Part shown: one piece after another, positions 1 through 8,886 of the stretch
Numbering within the stretch: the stretch's first letter is position 1
Layout: each line of letters opens with the position of its first letter
From: Tissierellales bacterium
GTDB taxonomy: Bacteria; Bacillota; Clostridia; Tissierellales; Sedimentibacteraceae
NCBI GenBank assembly: GCA_018433765.1
Contig: JAHDQO010000012.1
Span: 108,289-172,288, forward strand
Length of the DNA stretch: 64,000 nt
Reading direction: 5' to 3'
Program-made: the position numbers and the translations under genes
Notes under the pieces: generated by a model
The model's input: only the letters and a program-made list of their open reading frames with translations
What the model was told of the DNA's origin: nothing
Databases searched by the model: none

Positions 1-448
1 TTGTAGAATTTACTGATTCTTCGATTTTATCCCAATATTTTTCAAACCAATCATTTGGATGTATAGATTTTAATGTTTCTTGTGAGTGCCATACTTGGCA
101 GTGAATTCCTGTACATATTGCAGCTTGTGGATGGTCAGGATGTCCGCTTTCATATTTTTTCAAATGATGAAGTAAATAAGTACGAGCTGTAACAGCCTGT
201 GCTTTTAATGCTTCTATTTCAAATTCAGCGGGCATTTCTGCAGCTATAACTCCCTTTAGATACTCTTCCATTTCAATAGAGAAGTTTTCCTTTTTATTGA
301 CGTCATAGACAGTTATTGGATAAGTCTCTTCATTTAACTTGGGTTCAGATTTTTTAACATTATTTTTTTCAATGATATTTAAAGATAATGTTGGTATGAA
401 TAGCATTATTACAAATATTAACAGAGCAAAAACTAGTATTTTTTTCAT
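1..448 (-). CDS. spoIID: Stage II sporulation protein D (SpoIID), 3' end outside window
   Basis: Reading the minus strand from the ATG at 448 gives a protein that runs off the left edge after about 149 residues. It has an N-terminal hydrophobic segment (about residues 3-22), then the SpoIID/LytB signature: EYLKGVIAAEMP, followed by EALKAQAVTARTYLL near residues 65-100. In this family SpoIID is a membrane-anchored lytic transglycosylase that, with SpoIIM and SpoIIP, remodels septal peptidoglycan during forespore engulfment. A strong AGGAGG ribosome site lies just before the start. It is transcribed divergently from spoIIQ. The catalytic Glu of this family should be the one in the AAEMP segment. 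The family call is firm; the C-terminal part is not visible. Confidence 0.93.
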   Translation of the reverse strand, partial: MKKILVFALLIFVIMLFIPTLSLNIIEKNNVKKSEPKLNEETYPITVYDVNKKENFSIEMEEYLKGVIAAEMPAEFEIEALKAQAVTARTYLLHHLKKYESGHPDHPQAAICTGIHCQVWHSQETLKSIHPNDWFEKYWDKIEESVNST

Positions 449-668
449 TAATTCCTCCTAAATGCAAGTAATTTTAGTTATTTTTTCATAAACGGTTAAA
501 ATATCTATCTCTATAGAATATGAAAAATTAAAATAAATAGAACTAATAGGTATTAAATTAGAAAAATTGGTAACAATACTATAAATAAGTTAATTTTGTA
601 TATAAAGTAGAACTAAAAAATTCAGTAATACTAATGTCTGAAGTCAATTAATTTAAGGAGGTATTTAA

Positions 669-1379
669 TTGAAGAATAATTTTAAAAATTTAATGTCAAA
701 ATTAAAAAAAACTTTATCAAAGTTGAAAAATAAAGATACAAGCTTTTTTATTCTTGTGTTATGTGTTTGTATTATATCTACTTCAATAATTTGGACATAT
801 TCTAAAAAAGACAATAATGTTCCTGAACCAATATCATTAGATGAAGAAGAAGATACTGATGATAGTTTGAATGCTACTTCACTCATGAACGATTATATTA
901 ATAAAATAAAAGATGAATATGATCAAAGTGTAAAAAAGGAAATAGAAAACTCAGGTCCTGATTTATATTCTATAGCAGCACCTTTAGCTGGAACAATAAT
1001 TAAGGAGTACAGTACTGATAAACTTGTATATTTTCAAACAATAGAAGAATGGAGAGTACATACAGGCATTGATATTTCTCCTAAAGATTCTTTAAAAGTT
1101 TATTCAGCATATAAAGGCAAAGTAGAAAAAATAAATTGTGATACTTTAATGGGTGTTGAAGTAATAGTAAACCATGGTGGAGGAATAAAAACTCTATATA
1201 GTTGTTTATCTATATGTAAAGTAAAAGAAGGTGATGTAGTTGAGCAGGGTGACCAAATAGGAACTATTGGACAGTGTGAAGGCATTGAAATGTCTGATGG
1301 TCCACACTTACATTTTGAAATAAGTATTGATGGAAAAACTGTAAATCCACTAGATTATTTTCCAAATGAGGAAAATTAG
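669..1379 (+). CDS. spoIIQ: SpoIIQ-type M23 metallopeptidase
   Basis: A 236-residue protein with a basic N-terminus, one transmembrane segment (about residues 27-44) and a C-terminal M23/LytM domain. The zinc motifs are intact: HTGID and GPHLHFEI. Bacillus SpoIIQ has lost one zinc ligand; clostridial SpoIIQ usually keeps both motifs, as here, so it may be an active endopeptidase. In the forespore membrane it pairs with SpoIIIAH to form the feeding channel and hold the engulfing membrane. The start is TTG, supported by AAGGAGG about 8 bases upstream. The neighbours spoIIID and mbl match the usual clostridial order. An ordinary M23 peptidase is the alternative, but the context favours SpoIIQ. 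Confidence 0.88.
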   Translation: MKNNFKNLMSKLKKTLSKLKNKDTSFFILVLCVCIISTSIIWTYSKKDNNVPEPISLDEEEDTDDSLNATSLMNDYINKIKDEYDQSVKKEIENSGPDLYSIAAPLAGTIIKEYSTDKLVYFQTIEEWRVHTGIDISPKDSLKVYSAYKGKVEKINCDTLMGVEVIVNHGGGIKTLYSCLSICKVKEGDVVEQGDQIGTIGQCEGIEMSDGPHLHFEISIDGKTVNPLDYFPNEEN

Positions 1380-1459
1380 GATAGAAATATGTTCTATAAC
1401 AATTTGAAAAAGCATAAATATGTAAATAAGATGGTTGTTTATACCAAAGGGGGTTAGAA

Positions 1460-1729
1460 ATGAAAGATTATATAGAACAAAGAGCATTAGAAATAGCAGA
1501 TTATATAATAAATAGCAAAGCAACGGTACGACAAACTGCAAGAAAATTTGGAGTCAGTAAAAGCACTGTGCACAAGGATGTAACTGAACGTCTTCCCAAA
1601 ATAAACCCTCTTGTTGCAAATGAGGTTAAAAAAGTTCTACTAAAAAATAAGGCTGAAAGGCATATAAGAGGTGGGCGAGCAACTCAGCTTAAATATAAAG
1701 AGATGAGTAAAAAAGTAAGTAATATGTAA
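1460..1729 (+). CDS. spoIIID: Sporulation transcriptional regulator SpoIIID
   Basis: An 89-residue DNA-binding protein, the usual length for SpoIIID. It has a helix-turn-helix near residues 22-45 (TVRQTARKFGVSKSTVHKDV) and the family's basic tail (RHIRGGRATQLKYK). SpoIIID acts in the mother cell, activating or repressing sigma-E-dependent genes and timing the switch to sigma-K. The ribosome site is AAAGGGGG, close before the ATG. A strong hairpin terminator follows directly, so spoIIID is not simply co-transcribed with mbl. The assignment rests on length, HTH sequence and gene order. Confidence 0.96.
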   Translation: MKDYIEQRALEIADYIINSKATVRQTARKFGVSKSTVHKDVTERLPKINPLVANEVKKVLLKNKAERHIRGGRATQLKYKEMSKKVSNM

Positions 1730-1730
1730 A

Positions 1731-1766
1731 ATAAAGCCGCTTTTAAAAAGCGACTTTATTTTTTTT
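1731..1766 (+). terminator. Intrinsic terminator after spoIIID
   Basis: Inverted repeat 1731-1743/1747-1759 (one C/A mismatch) followed directly by a run of eight T. Confidence 0.85.
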
Positions 1767-2034
1767 ATTGTGTCTTTAATCTTATTCTTATTTTTAAACT
1801 ATAAATAATACATCTGTAACAAAAATATCTTTGAAATTACACAGTTTTTTATGTATAATAAAAATATGTAAATTTTTATTTATGTTATATTGATTAAAGT
1901 AAAATTAATACATTTATTAATAAAGTATAATAACAATAAATTAAAATAAATAATATTTGAGTAAAGCTGTAGTAGCTGTTTTAACAACTGATTTAAAAAT
2001 CAGCTATAATTATATAAACATAGGAGGTTGTTTT

Positions 2035-3060
2035 ATGGGTTTAAGGTCAGATATCGGAATAGATTTAGGTACTGCGAGCGTATTAGTTTACATTAAAGGA
2101 AAAGGAATTGTTTTACAAGAGCCCTCTGTAGTAGCAATTGATAAAAGTTCTGATAGAATACTTGAAGTTGGAGAAGAAGCTAGAAAAATGTTAGGGAGGA
2201 CTCCTGGTAATATTACTGCGATTCGTCCATTAAGAGAAGGGGTAATTTCAGATTTTGATATTACTGAAAAAATGTTAAAATATTTTATAAAAAAATCTAT
2301 AGGAAGTACAGTATTTAAACCAAGAGTTATAGTGTGTGTTCCTAGTGGAGTTACAGAAGTAGAAAAAAGAGCGGTATTGGATGCAAGCAATCAAGCTGGA
2401 GCTAGAAAAACATATTTAATTGAAGAACCTGTAGCAGCAGCTATAGGAGCTGGCTTAGATATTTCAAAACCTTCTGGACATATGGTTATTGATATGGGAG
2501 GAGGAACTACTGATATAGCAGTTATCTCATTAGGAGGTATAGTAGTTAGTCGTTCTATAAAAGTTGCTGGTGACAAATTTGATGAAGCTATCGTACGTTA
2601 CGTAAGAAAAAAATATAATGTTATGATAGGAGTAAGAAGTGCAGAAGATTTAAAAATAAGTATTGGAGCAGCATTTCCTGTTGATGAGGATAAATTTATG
2701 GAGATAAGAGGAAGAAACTTAGTTACAGGACTGCCAAAAAATTTAACAATTTCTTCAACAGATATGCTTGAAGCATTGGAAGAAACAGTTACATCTGTAG
2801 CTGATGCTGTGCATTCAGTACTTGAAAAAACACCTCCTGAACTTGCAGCAGATATTAGTGAAAAGGGAATAGTTATGACTGGAGGCGGATGTTTATTACA
2901 TGGTATGGACAAGCTTATTGCTAAGAGAACAGGAGTTCCTGTTCATATTGCTGAAGAAGCAATATCTTGTGTAGCTAAGGGCACAGGTAAATCTTTAGAA
3001 TGGATTGATTCACTTGCTGATACACTTTTGACAGATGACAGCAAAAAAGCCTATAGATAG
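2035..3060 (+). CDS. mbl: Rod shape-determining protein, MreB/Mbl family
   Basis: A bacterial actin of 341 residues from the ATG at 2035, the family's usual length. The open frame extends back to 1957, but the ATG at 2035 has a perfect AGGAGG at 2022-2027 and begins with the canonical DIGIDLGTASVLVYIKGKGI. The actin nucleotide-binding motifs are present: phosphate 1 (DLGTASV), phosphate 2 (IDMGGGTTDIAVISLGG) and adenosine (MTGGGCLLHGMDKL). It forms membrane-associated filaments that guide peripheral peptidoglycan synthesis. The copy next to spoIIID in this group is usually named mbl. The 305 bases upstream have no gene; a small hairpin sits near 1990-2005. Confidence 0.95.
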   Translation: MGLRSDIGIDLGTASVLVYIKGKGIVLQEPSVVAIDKSSDRILEVGEEARKMLGRTPGNITAIRPLREGVISDFDITEKMLKYFIKKSIGSTVFKPRVIVCVPSGVTEVEKRAVLDASNQAGARKTYLIEEPVAAAIGAGLDISKPSGHMVIDMGGGTTDIAVISLGGIVVSRSIKVAGDKFDEAIVRYVRKKYNVMIGVRSAEDLKISIGAAFPVDEDKFMEIRGRNLVTGLPKNLTISSTDMLEALEETVTSVADAVHSVLEKTPPELAADISEKGIVMTGGGCLLHGMDKLIAKRTGVPVHIAEEAISCVAKGTGKSLEWIDSLADTLLTDDSKKAYR

Positions 3061-3124
3061 CTAAAATGTAAGATTATACAAGTTAAACCATCTTAATATA
3101 TAAACATATTGGAGCTGATATATC

Positions 3125-3994
3125 ATGAAAATAAAGAAAGCTATAATACCTGCAGCTGGGTTAGGCACAAGATTTTTGCCTGCAACAAAAGCTCAGCCTA
3201 AAGAAATGTTACCTATAGTAGATAAACCTACTATTCAATATATAATAGAAGAAGCAATAGCATCTGGCATTGAAGATATTCTTATAATAACAGGTAGAAA
3301 CAAAAGAGCTATTGAAGACCATTTTGATAAATCATTTGAACTTGAAATGACACTTGAAAAAAAGGGTAAAGATGATTTACTGCAAATAGTAAGAAAAGTT
3401 TCAAACATGGTAAATATACATTATATTAGGCAAAAAGAACCTAGAGGATTGGGACATGCAATTCATTGTGCAAAAGCATTTATAAAAGATGAACCTTTTG
3501 CAGTTTTGTTAGGAGATGATGTAGTTGATGCAAAACAACCTTGTTTAAAGCAGTTAATTGATGCTTATGACATACATAATGGGACTATTCTTGGTGTACA
3601 AGAAGTCTCGTGGGATGATGTTGACAAATATGGTATAGTTTCAGGAAATAAATTAAATGCAAATACTTATAGTGTTGTTGATTTAATTGAGAAACCTGAA
3701 AAAGAAGTTGCTCCGACAAATATTGCAATTTTAGGGAGATATATTATTTCTCCAGAGATATTTAATATACTTGAAAAAACAGAACCAGGTGCTGGAGGCG
3801 AAATTCAATTAACTGATGCTTTAAAAGTCTTAGCTAGTAAAGAAAATATGTATGCTTATATTTTTGAAGGTAAAAGGTATGATGTTGGAAACAAATTAGG
3901 CTTTCTTAAAGCTACAGTTGAATTTGCTTTAAAACGAGAAGATTTAAAAGAGGAATTTGGAGACTATCTTAAAAATATATTAAATAAAAAATAA
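3125..3994 (+). CDS. galU: UTP-glucose-1-phosphate uridylyltransferase
   Basis: 289 residues, full length for GalU. The N-terminal nucleotide-binding motif AAGLGTRFLPATKAQPKEMLPI is followed by the conserved DKPTIQYIIEEA, GLGHAI, and the C-terminal EGKRYDVGNKLGFLKA. It makes UDP-glucose from glucose-1-phosphate and UTP for wall polymers, glycolipids and capsule. It lies 64 bases after mbl and directly before a phosphohexomutase that would supply glucose-1-phosphate, so the two form a functional pair and probably an operon. Confidence 0.97.
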   Translation: MKIKKAIIPAAGLGTRFLPATKAQPKEMLPIVDKPTIQYIIEEAIASGIEDILIITGRNKRAIEDHFDKSFELEMTLEKKGKDDLLQIVRKVSNMVNIHYIRQKEPRGLGHAIHCAKAFIKDEPFAVLLGDDVVDAKQPCLKQLIDAYDIHNGTILGVQEVSWDDVDKYGIVSGNKLNANTYSVVDLIEKPEKEVAPTNIAILGRYIISPEIFNILEKTEPGAGGEIQLTDALKVLASKENMYAYIFEGKRYDVGNKLGFLKATVEFALKREDLKEEFGDYLKNILNKK

Positions 3995-4061
3995 AGTTAT
4001 AGGAGGGGTGTTAGGATATAAGACGGAGCGATTATTACAAAAGAAAGGAAGATGGGGAAGC

Positions 4062-5765
4062 ATGGGATTTATAGAAAAATATAATGAGTGGCTTAAAAGT
4101 GAGTATATAGATGACAGCTTAAAAGAAGAATTGTATAAAATAGAAGAAGATAAGAATGAAATTGAGGATAGATTTTATAAAGACTTGGAATTTGGTACTG
4201 GAGGCATAAGAGGAAAAATAGGTGCAGGTACTAATCGAATAAATATACATACTATTGAAAAAGTAACTCAAGGATTAGCTAATTACATACATAATGAATT
4301 TAATGAAGAAAATAGTGTAGTTATTGCATATGACTGCCGACATAAATCTAAAGAATTTGCTGAAACTGCTGCAAAGGTATTAGTTGCTAATAATATAAAA
4401 GTCTATTTATTTGATGACTTAAGATCAACTCCGGAACTTTCTTTTTCTGTAAGAAACTTAAAATGTAATGCAGGTATAGTAATTACTGCAAGCCATAACC
4501 CAGCTGAATACAATGGGTATAAAGTATATGGAAGCGATGGGGGGCAGTTAGTTCCAAAAAAAGCAAAAAAACTAATAGATGAAATTAATCAAATTAATCT
4601 TAAAGATATTAAGAAGCCTACAGAAATTCAAAAGAGATTAATAAAATTTATTGGTGAAGATATAGATAAGAAATATATTGACCAAATCAAACATCTTAGC
4701 TTAAATGATATAAATAACAAAGAATTAAAAATAGTGTATACACCTCTTCATGGTACAGGAAGTATGCCAGTTACAAGAGTTCTTAGTGAACTTGGATATG
4801 ACGTAACAGTAGTTAAGGAACAAAAAGAACCTGACCCTGATTTTTTGACAGTAGAATCTCCTAACCCAGAAGAAAGGAGTGCATTTCAGTATGCAATAAA
4901 ACTTGCTTATGAAGTTGATGCTGATATAATATTAGGGACTGATCCAGATTGTGATAGAGTAGGGTTAATTGCTAAGAATAGAACTGGAAGTTATATTATG
5001 CTCAATGGTAACCAGACAGGTGCTTTATTAATAAAATATATATTAAGTACACTAAAAGAGAAAAACGGTTTACCTGAAAATGGTGTAGTGATAAAAACTA
5101 TAGTTACGAGCGAATTGGGCAGAGCTATAGCACAAAATTATAATGTTAAATGCATTGATACACTTACAGGATTTAAATTTATTGGTGAAAAAATAAAAGA
5201 AATTGAAGAAAATAAAGATAATAATTTTATATTTGGCTATGAAGAGAGTTATGGTTATTTAGCAGGAACTTTTGTAAGAGATAAGGATGCAGTAATAGCA
5301 TCAATGCTGATTTCTGAAATGGCTGCATATTACAAATCAAAAAATTCATCTTTATGTGATGAATTAGATAGTATTTACAAAAAATATGGATATTATATTG
5401 AAGAAACTCTTTCTATGAAATTCGATGGTATTTTAGGTCAAAAGAAAATTTTAAGAATAATGGACTATTTTAGAGAAAGAAAGCCTTGCCAAATTGTAGA
5501 CAAAAAAGTGAATTATGTTAAAGATTACGAAATGCAAATAACTTATAATTTAATAAATGGTGATTTTGAAAGAATTACCCTACCAAAATCTAATGTTTTA
5601 AAATTTGTTTTTGAAGGTGGGTCTTGGTTTGTATTAAGACCATCTGGTACAGAACCAAAAATTAAAATATATTTTTCAATAAATGGCTCAACATTAGAAG
5701 AATCAAAAGAAGTACTGGAAGAAGTTAAAGAAGAAATCATTAAAATGATTAAAAAAGTGGCATAA
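4062..5765 (+). CDS. pgcA: Phospho-sugar mutase (alpha-phosphoglucomutase type)
   Basis: A 567-residue alpha-D-phosphohexomutase. All four active-site elements are visible: the phosphoserine loop TASHNPAEYNGYKVYG, the metal loop GTDPDCDRVG, the sugar loop GYEESYGYLAG and the phosphate loop RPSGTEPKIK. The length matches PgcA, which interconverts glucose-6-phosphate and glucose-1-phosphate, feeding GalU encoded just upstream. A frame-open GTG at 4008 sits too close to an AGGAGG (4001-4006) and precedes 18 residues without family similarity. The ATG at 4062 (MGFIEKYNEWL) looks like the true start. Phosphomannomutase activity cannot be excluded. Confidence 0.93.
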   Translation: MGFIEKYNEWLKSEYIDDSLKEELYKIEEDKNEIEDRFYKDLEFGTGGIRGKIGAGTNRINIHTIEKVTQGLANYIHNEFNEENSVVIAYDCRHKSKEFAETAAKVLVANNIKVYLFDDLRSTPELSFSVRNLKCNAGIVITASHNPAEYNGYKVYGSDGGQLVPKKAKKLIDEINQINLKDIKKPTEIQKRLIKFIGEDIDKKYIDQIKHLSLNDINNKELKIVYTPLHGTGSMPVTRVLSELGYDVTVVKEQKEPDPDFLTVESPNPEERSAFQYAIKLAYEVDADIILGTDPDCDRVGLIAKNRTGSYIMLNGNQTGALLIKYILSTLKEKNGLPENGVVIKTIVTSELGRAIAQNYNVKCIDTLTGFKFIGEKIKEIEENKDNNFIFGYEESYGYLAGTFVRDKDAVIASMLISEMAAYYKSKNSSLCDELDSIYKKYGYYIEETLSMKFDGILGQKKILRIMDYFRERKPCQIVDKKVNYVKDYEMQITYNLINGDFERITLPKSNVLKFVFEGGSWFVLRPSGTEPKIKIYFSINGSTLEESKEVLEEVKEEIIKMIKKVA

Positions 5766-5784
5766 AAAATGATAAAAATGAAAA

Positions 5785-5815
5785 GATAAGAGATAAAAGT
5801 TGTGGTATCTTTATC
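5785..5815 (+). repeat. Partial copy of an interspersed intergenic repeat
   Basis: The segment AGATAAAAGTTGTGGTATCT followed by TTAT closely matches 15354-15383 in the ABC exporter intergenic region. Only the left part is kept here; the hairpin half is degenerate. Confidence 0.5.
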
Positions 5816-5862
5816 AATTATCAGTTTTTGATTATTAATTAATAAAGACAGGTTGTGATTTT

Positions 5863-7311
5863 ATGAAAAAAAGGACACTGATTGTAGTTATCGTAAGTAT
5901 GTTAATAATGTTAATATCTAACTCTTTTATATATGCGAATATTAATCCAAGTAGAGAAGAATTAGAAGAGAAGATTGAAGAAGTAGCTGTTAAAAGAGGA
6001 GTTCCAGCAGTTTTATTAAAATCTATTGCAAGAGTTGAGTCAGTATTTCAGCATTATGATGATAGTGGCAATGTATTTAGAGGAAGTTCTGGCAGTATAG
6101 GACTTATGCAGATATATAATGCATACAATAATTTTGATACAAACAAACTTATGTATGATATAGATTATAATATTGAAGCAGGAGTCGAAATGCTTTTGAG
6201 CAAGTGGGATATGAGTGCTGAACAGAGAGTTTCAAACGTTGGAAACATGGATCCTAATGTATTAGAAAACTGGTATTTTGCATTATGGGCTTACAATGGT
6301 TGGGTAGAAAGCAATAATCCAAATATGCTTCCTTATCATTATAGAACATGGATAAAGGATGAATCATATCAAGAATTAATTTTTATGGTAGCTGATGAAG
6401 AATATGATCAACAAATAACAAATATAGATGCTTCTTATCTGCCTAATGCTGGACTTCCTAGCAAGAATCTTAATGTTCCTACACCTGGCGAAATTAATTA
6501 TGCTGGAATTATTCAATATAATCCAAATGATTTAGTAGAAGTTGATACTTTTAATGTTCTTAATCTAAGAGATGCTCCGTCAGGAAATGTTATTGGCAGT
6601 CTACAAAATGGACAAATAATGACAGTACAAGAAGGTCCAAAACTTGAAAATGGATATTATTGGTATAAATTAGTAAGCCAAGATGGGGCTTTACAAGGAT
6701 GGGCTGCAAGAAATTGGCTTATTAGAGTTGGAGATACTGAAAACGGGATTTATCCATTTGAGGATTTGGCTTATAACTGGAGTCGAGATTATGTAATGAA
6801 GCTATACAATAAAGGTTTAATCAGCGGTTATTCAGAAACTTTATTTTTGCCTGATAAGTTCGTTGATAGAGAAGTGCTTAGTGCATTTATTTGTAAAGTC
6901 TTAGAATTACCTCAAGGTCAAGAAGATCAATTTAAAGATATTAATGAAATAAGCTCATGGGCTTTAGAATATCTTAATAAAGTATGTGATGCAGGTATCT
7001 TTAAAGTTGACGATGGATTTATTAAGCCAAAAAAACAAATTAATAGAAGAGAAGCTGCTTTAATATTTTCAAGAATATTTGAAAACTATGATAATGGTTA
7101 TGAACAAGCTGAAGAAGAACCTTATAAAGATGTAGAACTTAGTTTTGAGGATTTGGAAGGGCTTACTGAAGAAGAAGTTAATGCTATAAAGATAGTTTAT
7201 AAAAATAATATAATGAACGGAAAATATGAAACTTTATTTTGCCCAGAAGATTTTATTACAAGAGCAGAAGCAGCTGTAATAATGTATAGACTATTAGAAA
7301 CTATAGAATAA
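5863..7311 (+). CDS. Secreted lytic transglycosylase with SH3 and S-layer homology domains
   Basis: 482 residues. An N-terminal signal peptide or membrane segment (about 1-25) precedes an SLT/lysozyme-like domain (about 30-180) with a candidate catalytic Glu59 in ARVESVF and the GLMQI motif. Next comes a bacterial SH3 domain (about 225-290, NVLNLRDAPSGNVIGSL), then SLH repeats from about residue 300 to the end (SRDYVMKLYNKGLISGY, then DREVLSAFICKVL, and ITRAEAAVIMYRLL). It probably cleaves peptidoglycan glycan strands while held to secondary wall polymer by SLH. It stands alone, with a repeat element upstream and a terminator downstream. Domain order is clear; the physiological role (growth, sporulation or germination) is not. 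Confidence 0.87.
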   Translation: MKKRTLIVVIVSMLIMLISNSFIYANINPSREELEEKIEEVAVKRGVPAVLLKSIARVESVFQHYDDSGNVFRGSSGSIGLMQIYNAYNNFDTNKLMYDIDYNIEAGVEMLLSKWDMSAEQRVSNVGNMDPNVLENWYFALWAYNGWVESNNPNMLPYHYRTWIKDESYQELIFMVADEEYDQQITNIDASYLPNAGLPSKNLNVPTPGEINYAGIIQYNPNDLVEVDTFNVLNLRDAPSGNVIGSLQNGQIMTVQEGPKLENGYYWYKLVSQDGALQGWAARNWLIRVGDTENGIYPFEDLAYNWSRDYVMKLYNKGLISGYSETLFLPDKFVDREVLSAFICKVLELPQGQEDQFKDINEISSWALEYLNKVCDAGIFKVDDGFIKPKKQINRREAALIFSRIFENYDNGYEQAEEEPYKDVELSFEDLEGLTEEEVNAIKIVYKNNIMNGKYETLFCPEDFITRAEAAVIMYRLLETIE

Positions 7312-7327
7312 TTAATAAATGTCAAAG

Positions 7328-7368
7328 AAAAGCTGGTTCCTATATTAGATAGGAGCTAGTTTTTTTTA
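7328..7368 (+). terminator. Intrinsic terminator after the SLT-SLH gene
   Basis: Hairpin with arms 7328-7343 and 7349-7363 (two G-U pairs, one bulge) running into eight T. Its sequence resembles the terminator at 8144, suggesting shared ancestry. Confidence 0.82.
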
Positions 7369-7552
7369 TGCACTTTGTTAATTGCGTAGCAATAGATATA
7401 ATTATTTATTCATATGTATCTGTAGATACAATTAATATAATTAAAAAGTGATATAATACAATAACAAAATTTTAACATAAATACTAAAAAATAGTTTAAT
7501 TTAACACTAATAACAACTGTCTAACTAAATATATTATAAAGGAGTGAATGAG

Positions 7553-8104
7553 ATGAAAGTATTAAATGTGTATTTATCCCTTACTGGTAATACTAAAAAA
7601 ATTGCATTACAAATTGAGAAGGCAGCTAAAGCAAATGGACACGATGTTGATACTATAGAAGTAACTAAAGATATAGACAAGGATACATTAAATTTTTTAT
7701 CCTATGATTTTGTTTTTGTTGGTTCAGGTGTCTATCTATGGTTACCACCACAGGACATGATTGATTTGTGGAAAAGTTTACAAATGAAGTATGTAAAAAG
7801 TGGAGACATTAAGAGTTATGCACCAAGGAGAATTAATAAAAAAGCTGTAACATATTGCACATATGCAGGTCCTCATACTGGAATAAATGAAGCGACATCT
7901 GTACCAAAATTTCTTGGACAATTACTTGATCATTTAGGATTTGAAATTATAACGGAATGGTTTTTTGAAGGTCAATTCAACAGTAAGGATAGCTTTTATA
8001 CCCAATTTAACACTAAAGGGCGCATGGGTGATATTACAGGAAGACCAAATGAAGATGATCTAATAAGAGTAGATAATATGGTTAAAGGAATTTTGCAGGT
8101 GTAA
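7553..8104 (+). CDS. Flavodoxin-family protein
   Basis: A 183-residue flavodoxin-like protein. The N-terminal FMN phosphate-binding loop is SLTGNTKKIA, after a beta strand (MKVLNVYL). A second loop GSGVYLWLPP and the segment CTYAGPHTGINEA are typical of the flavodoxin/NADPH-dependent FMN reductase fold. It is longer than classical flavodoxins (about 140-150), so it may be a flavodoxin-like oxidoreductase rather than a simple carrier. A GTG at 7544 is in frame, but AAGGAG at 7538-7543 is correctly spaced for the ATG at 7553. It is flanked by terminators on both sides and looks monocistronic. Partner unknown. Confidence 0.82.
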   Translation: MKVLNVYLSLTGNTKKIALQIEKAAKANGHDVDTIEVTKDIDKDTLNFLSYDFVFVGSGVYLWLPPQDMIDLWKSLQMKYVKSGDIKSYAPRRINKKAVTYCTYAGPHTGINEATSVPKFLGQLLDHLGFEIITEWFFEGQFNSKDSFYTQFNTKGRMGDITGRPNEDDLIRVDNMVKGILQV

Positions 8105-8143
8105 CTAAATTAAAAGAAGTTTAACATAAGTATATAGCAGCAC

Positions 8144-8182
8144 AAGCTGGTTTTTATGTATAATAGGAGCCAGCTTTTTTAT
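8144..8182 (+). terminator. Intrinsic terminator after the flavodoxin gene
   Basis: Arms AAGCTGG (8144-8150) and CCAGCTT (8170-8176), with additional pairing inside, followed by a T run. Confidence 0.82.
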
Positions 8183-8268
8183 TGTAATATTATAATTATT
8201 ATATTAACGACAATTTTTGATTTTAAAAAGTACCTTTTATGCATATACTAATACATAGGGGGTTATGT

Positions 8269-8823
8269 ATGCATAAAAATAGACTAGAAGTAAATTGTGA
8301 AAACAAGTTTGCTTCAATTAAAATTGGGAATTTTTTGTCTAAACATATAGTTAAAAATACTGCAATAGTCTGTATAGGAACTGATAGATGTATTGTTGAT
8401 TGTTTAGGCCCTTTAGTAGGTACAATGTTAAAAAATAAAAATATAACTTTAAGAGTTTTTGGTACTCTTAAAGAACCTGTGCATGCAGTTAATTTCATAG
8501 ATAAATTAGATATAATAAATAAAAAAGGATATTCAAATATAATAGCTATTGATGCTTGCTTAAGTGAAAAAAGAAAACAGGGAATAATAGAAATAAAAGA
8601 AGGAGCGATTAGTCCTGGAAAAGGAATAGGAAAAATACTGCCTAAGATAGGAGATTTGTCAATTATAGGTATAGTTGATAAATCAGGCCTAGAATTTCAA
8701 CAGCTATTACAGGAAACAAGACTCTGCTTTATTTATGAAATGGCTGAAACTATAGCTAATGGCATTGATATAGCTCTAAAAATGAATGAAGTAGATTTAA
8801 AAACAGTAGATATGTATTTATAA
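8269..8823 (+). CDS. yyaC: Spore protease YyaC family (DUF1256)
   Basis: 184 residues from the ATG at 8269. The signature CIGTDRCIVDCLGPLVGTML is characteristic of YyaC, which is related in fold to the germination protease GPR. VIAIDACLS and ISPGKGIGKILPKIGDLSIIGIVDKSG are also conserved. YyaC proteins are expressed during sporulation; their exact substrate is not established. The upstream in-frame ATG at 8239 has no ribosome site, whereas AGGGGG precedes 8269 by about 7 bases. A terminator shared with the convergent gene follows. Confidence 0.9.
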   Translation: MHKNRLEVNCENKFASIKIGNFLSKHIVKNTAIVCIGTDRCIVDCLGPLVGTMLKNKNITLRVFGTLKEPVHAVNFIDKLDIINKKGYSNIIAIDACLSEKRKQGIIEIKEGAISPGKGIGKILPKIGDLSIIGIVDKSGLEFQQLLQETRLCFIYEMAETIANGIDIALKMNEVDLKTVDMYL

Positions 8824-8830
8824 ATAGGTA

Positions 8831-8866
8831 ATAAAAAAATCTGACACCAGTTATATGGTGTCAGAT
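8831..8866 (-). terminator. Terminator for the minus-strand phosphodiester glycosidase gene
   Basis: Perfect 11-bp arms 8839-8849/8856-8866. On the minus strand the hairpin is followed by a T run (complement of A at 8832-8838), so it mainly ends the 8887-11499 gene. Confidence 0.85.
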
Positions 8867-8886
8867 AAATATGCTAGAGTATGCAT

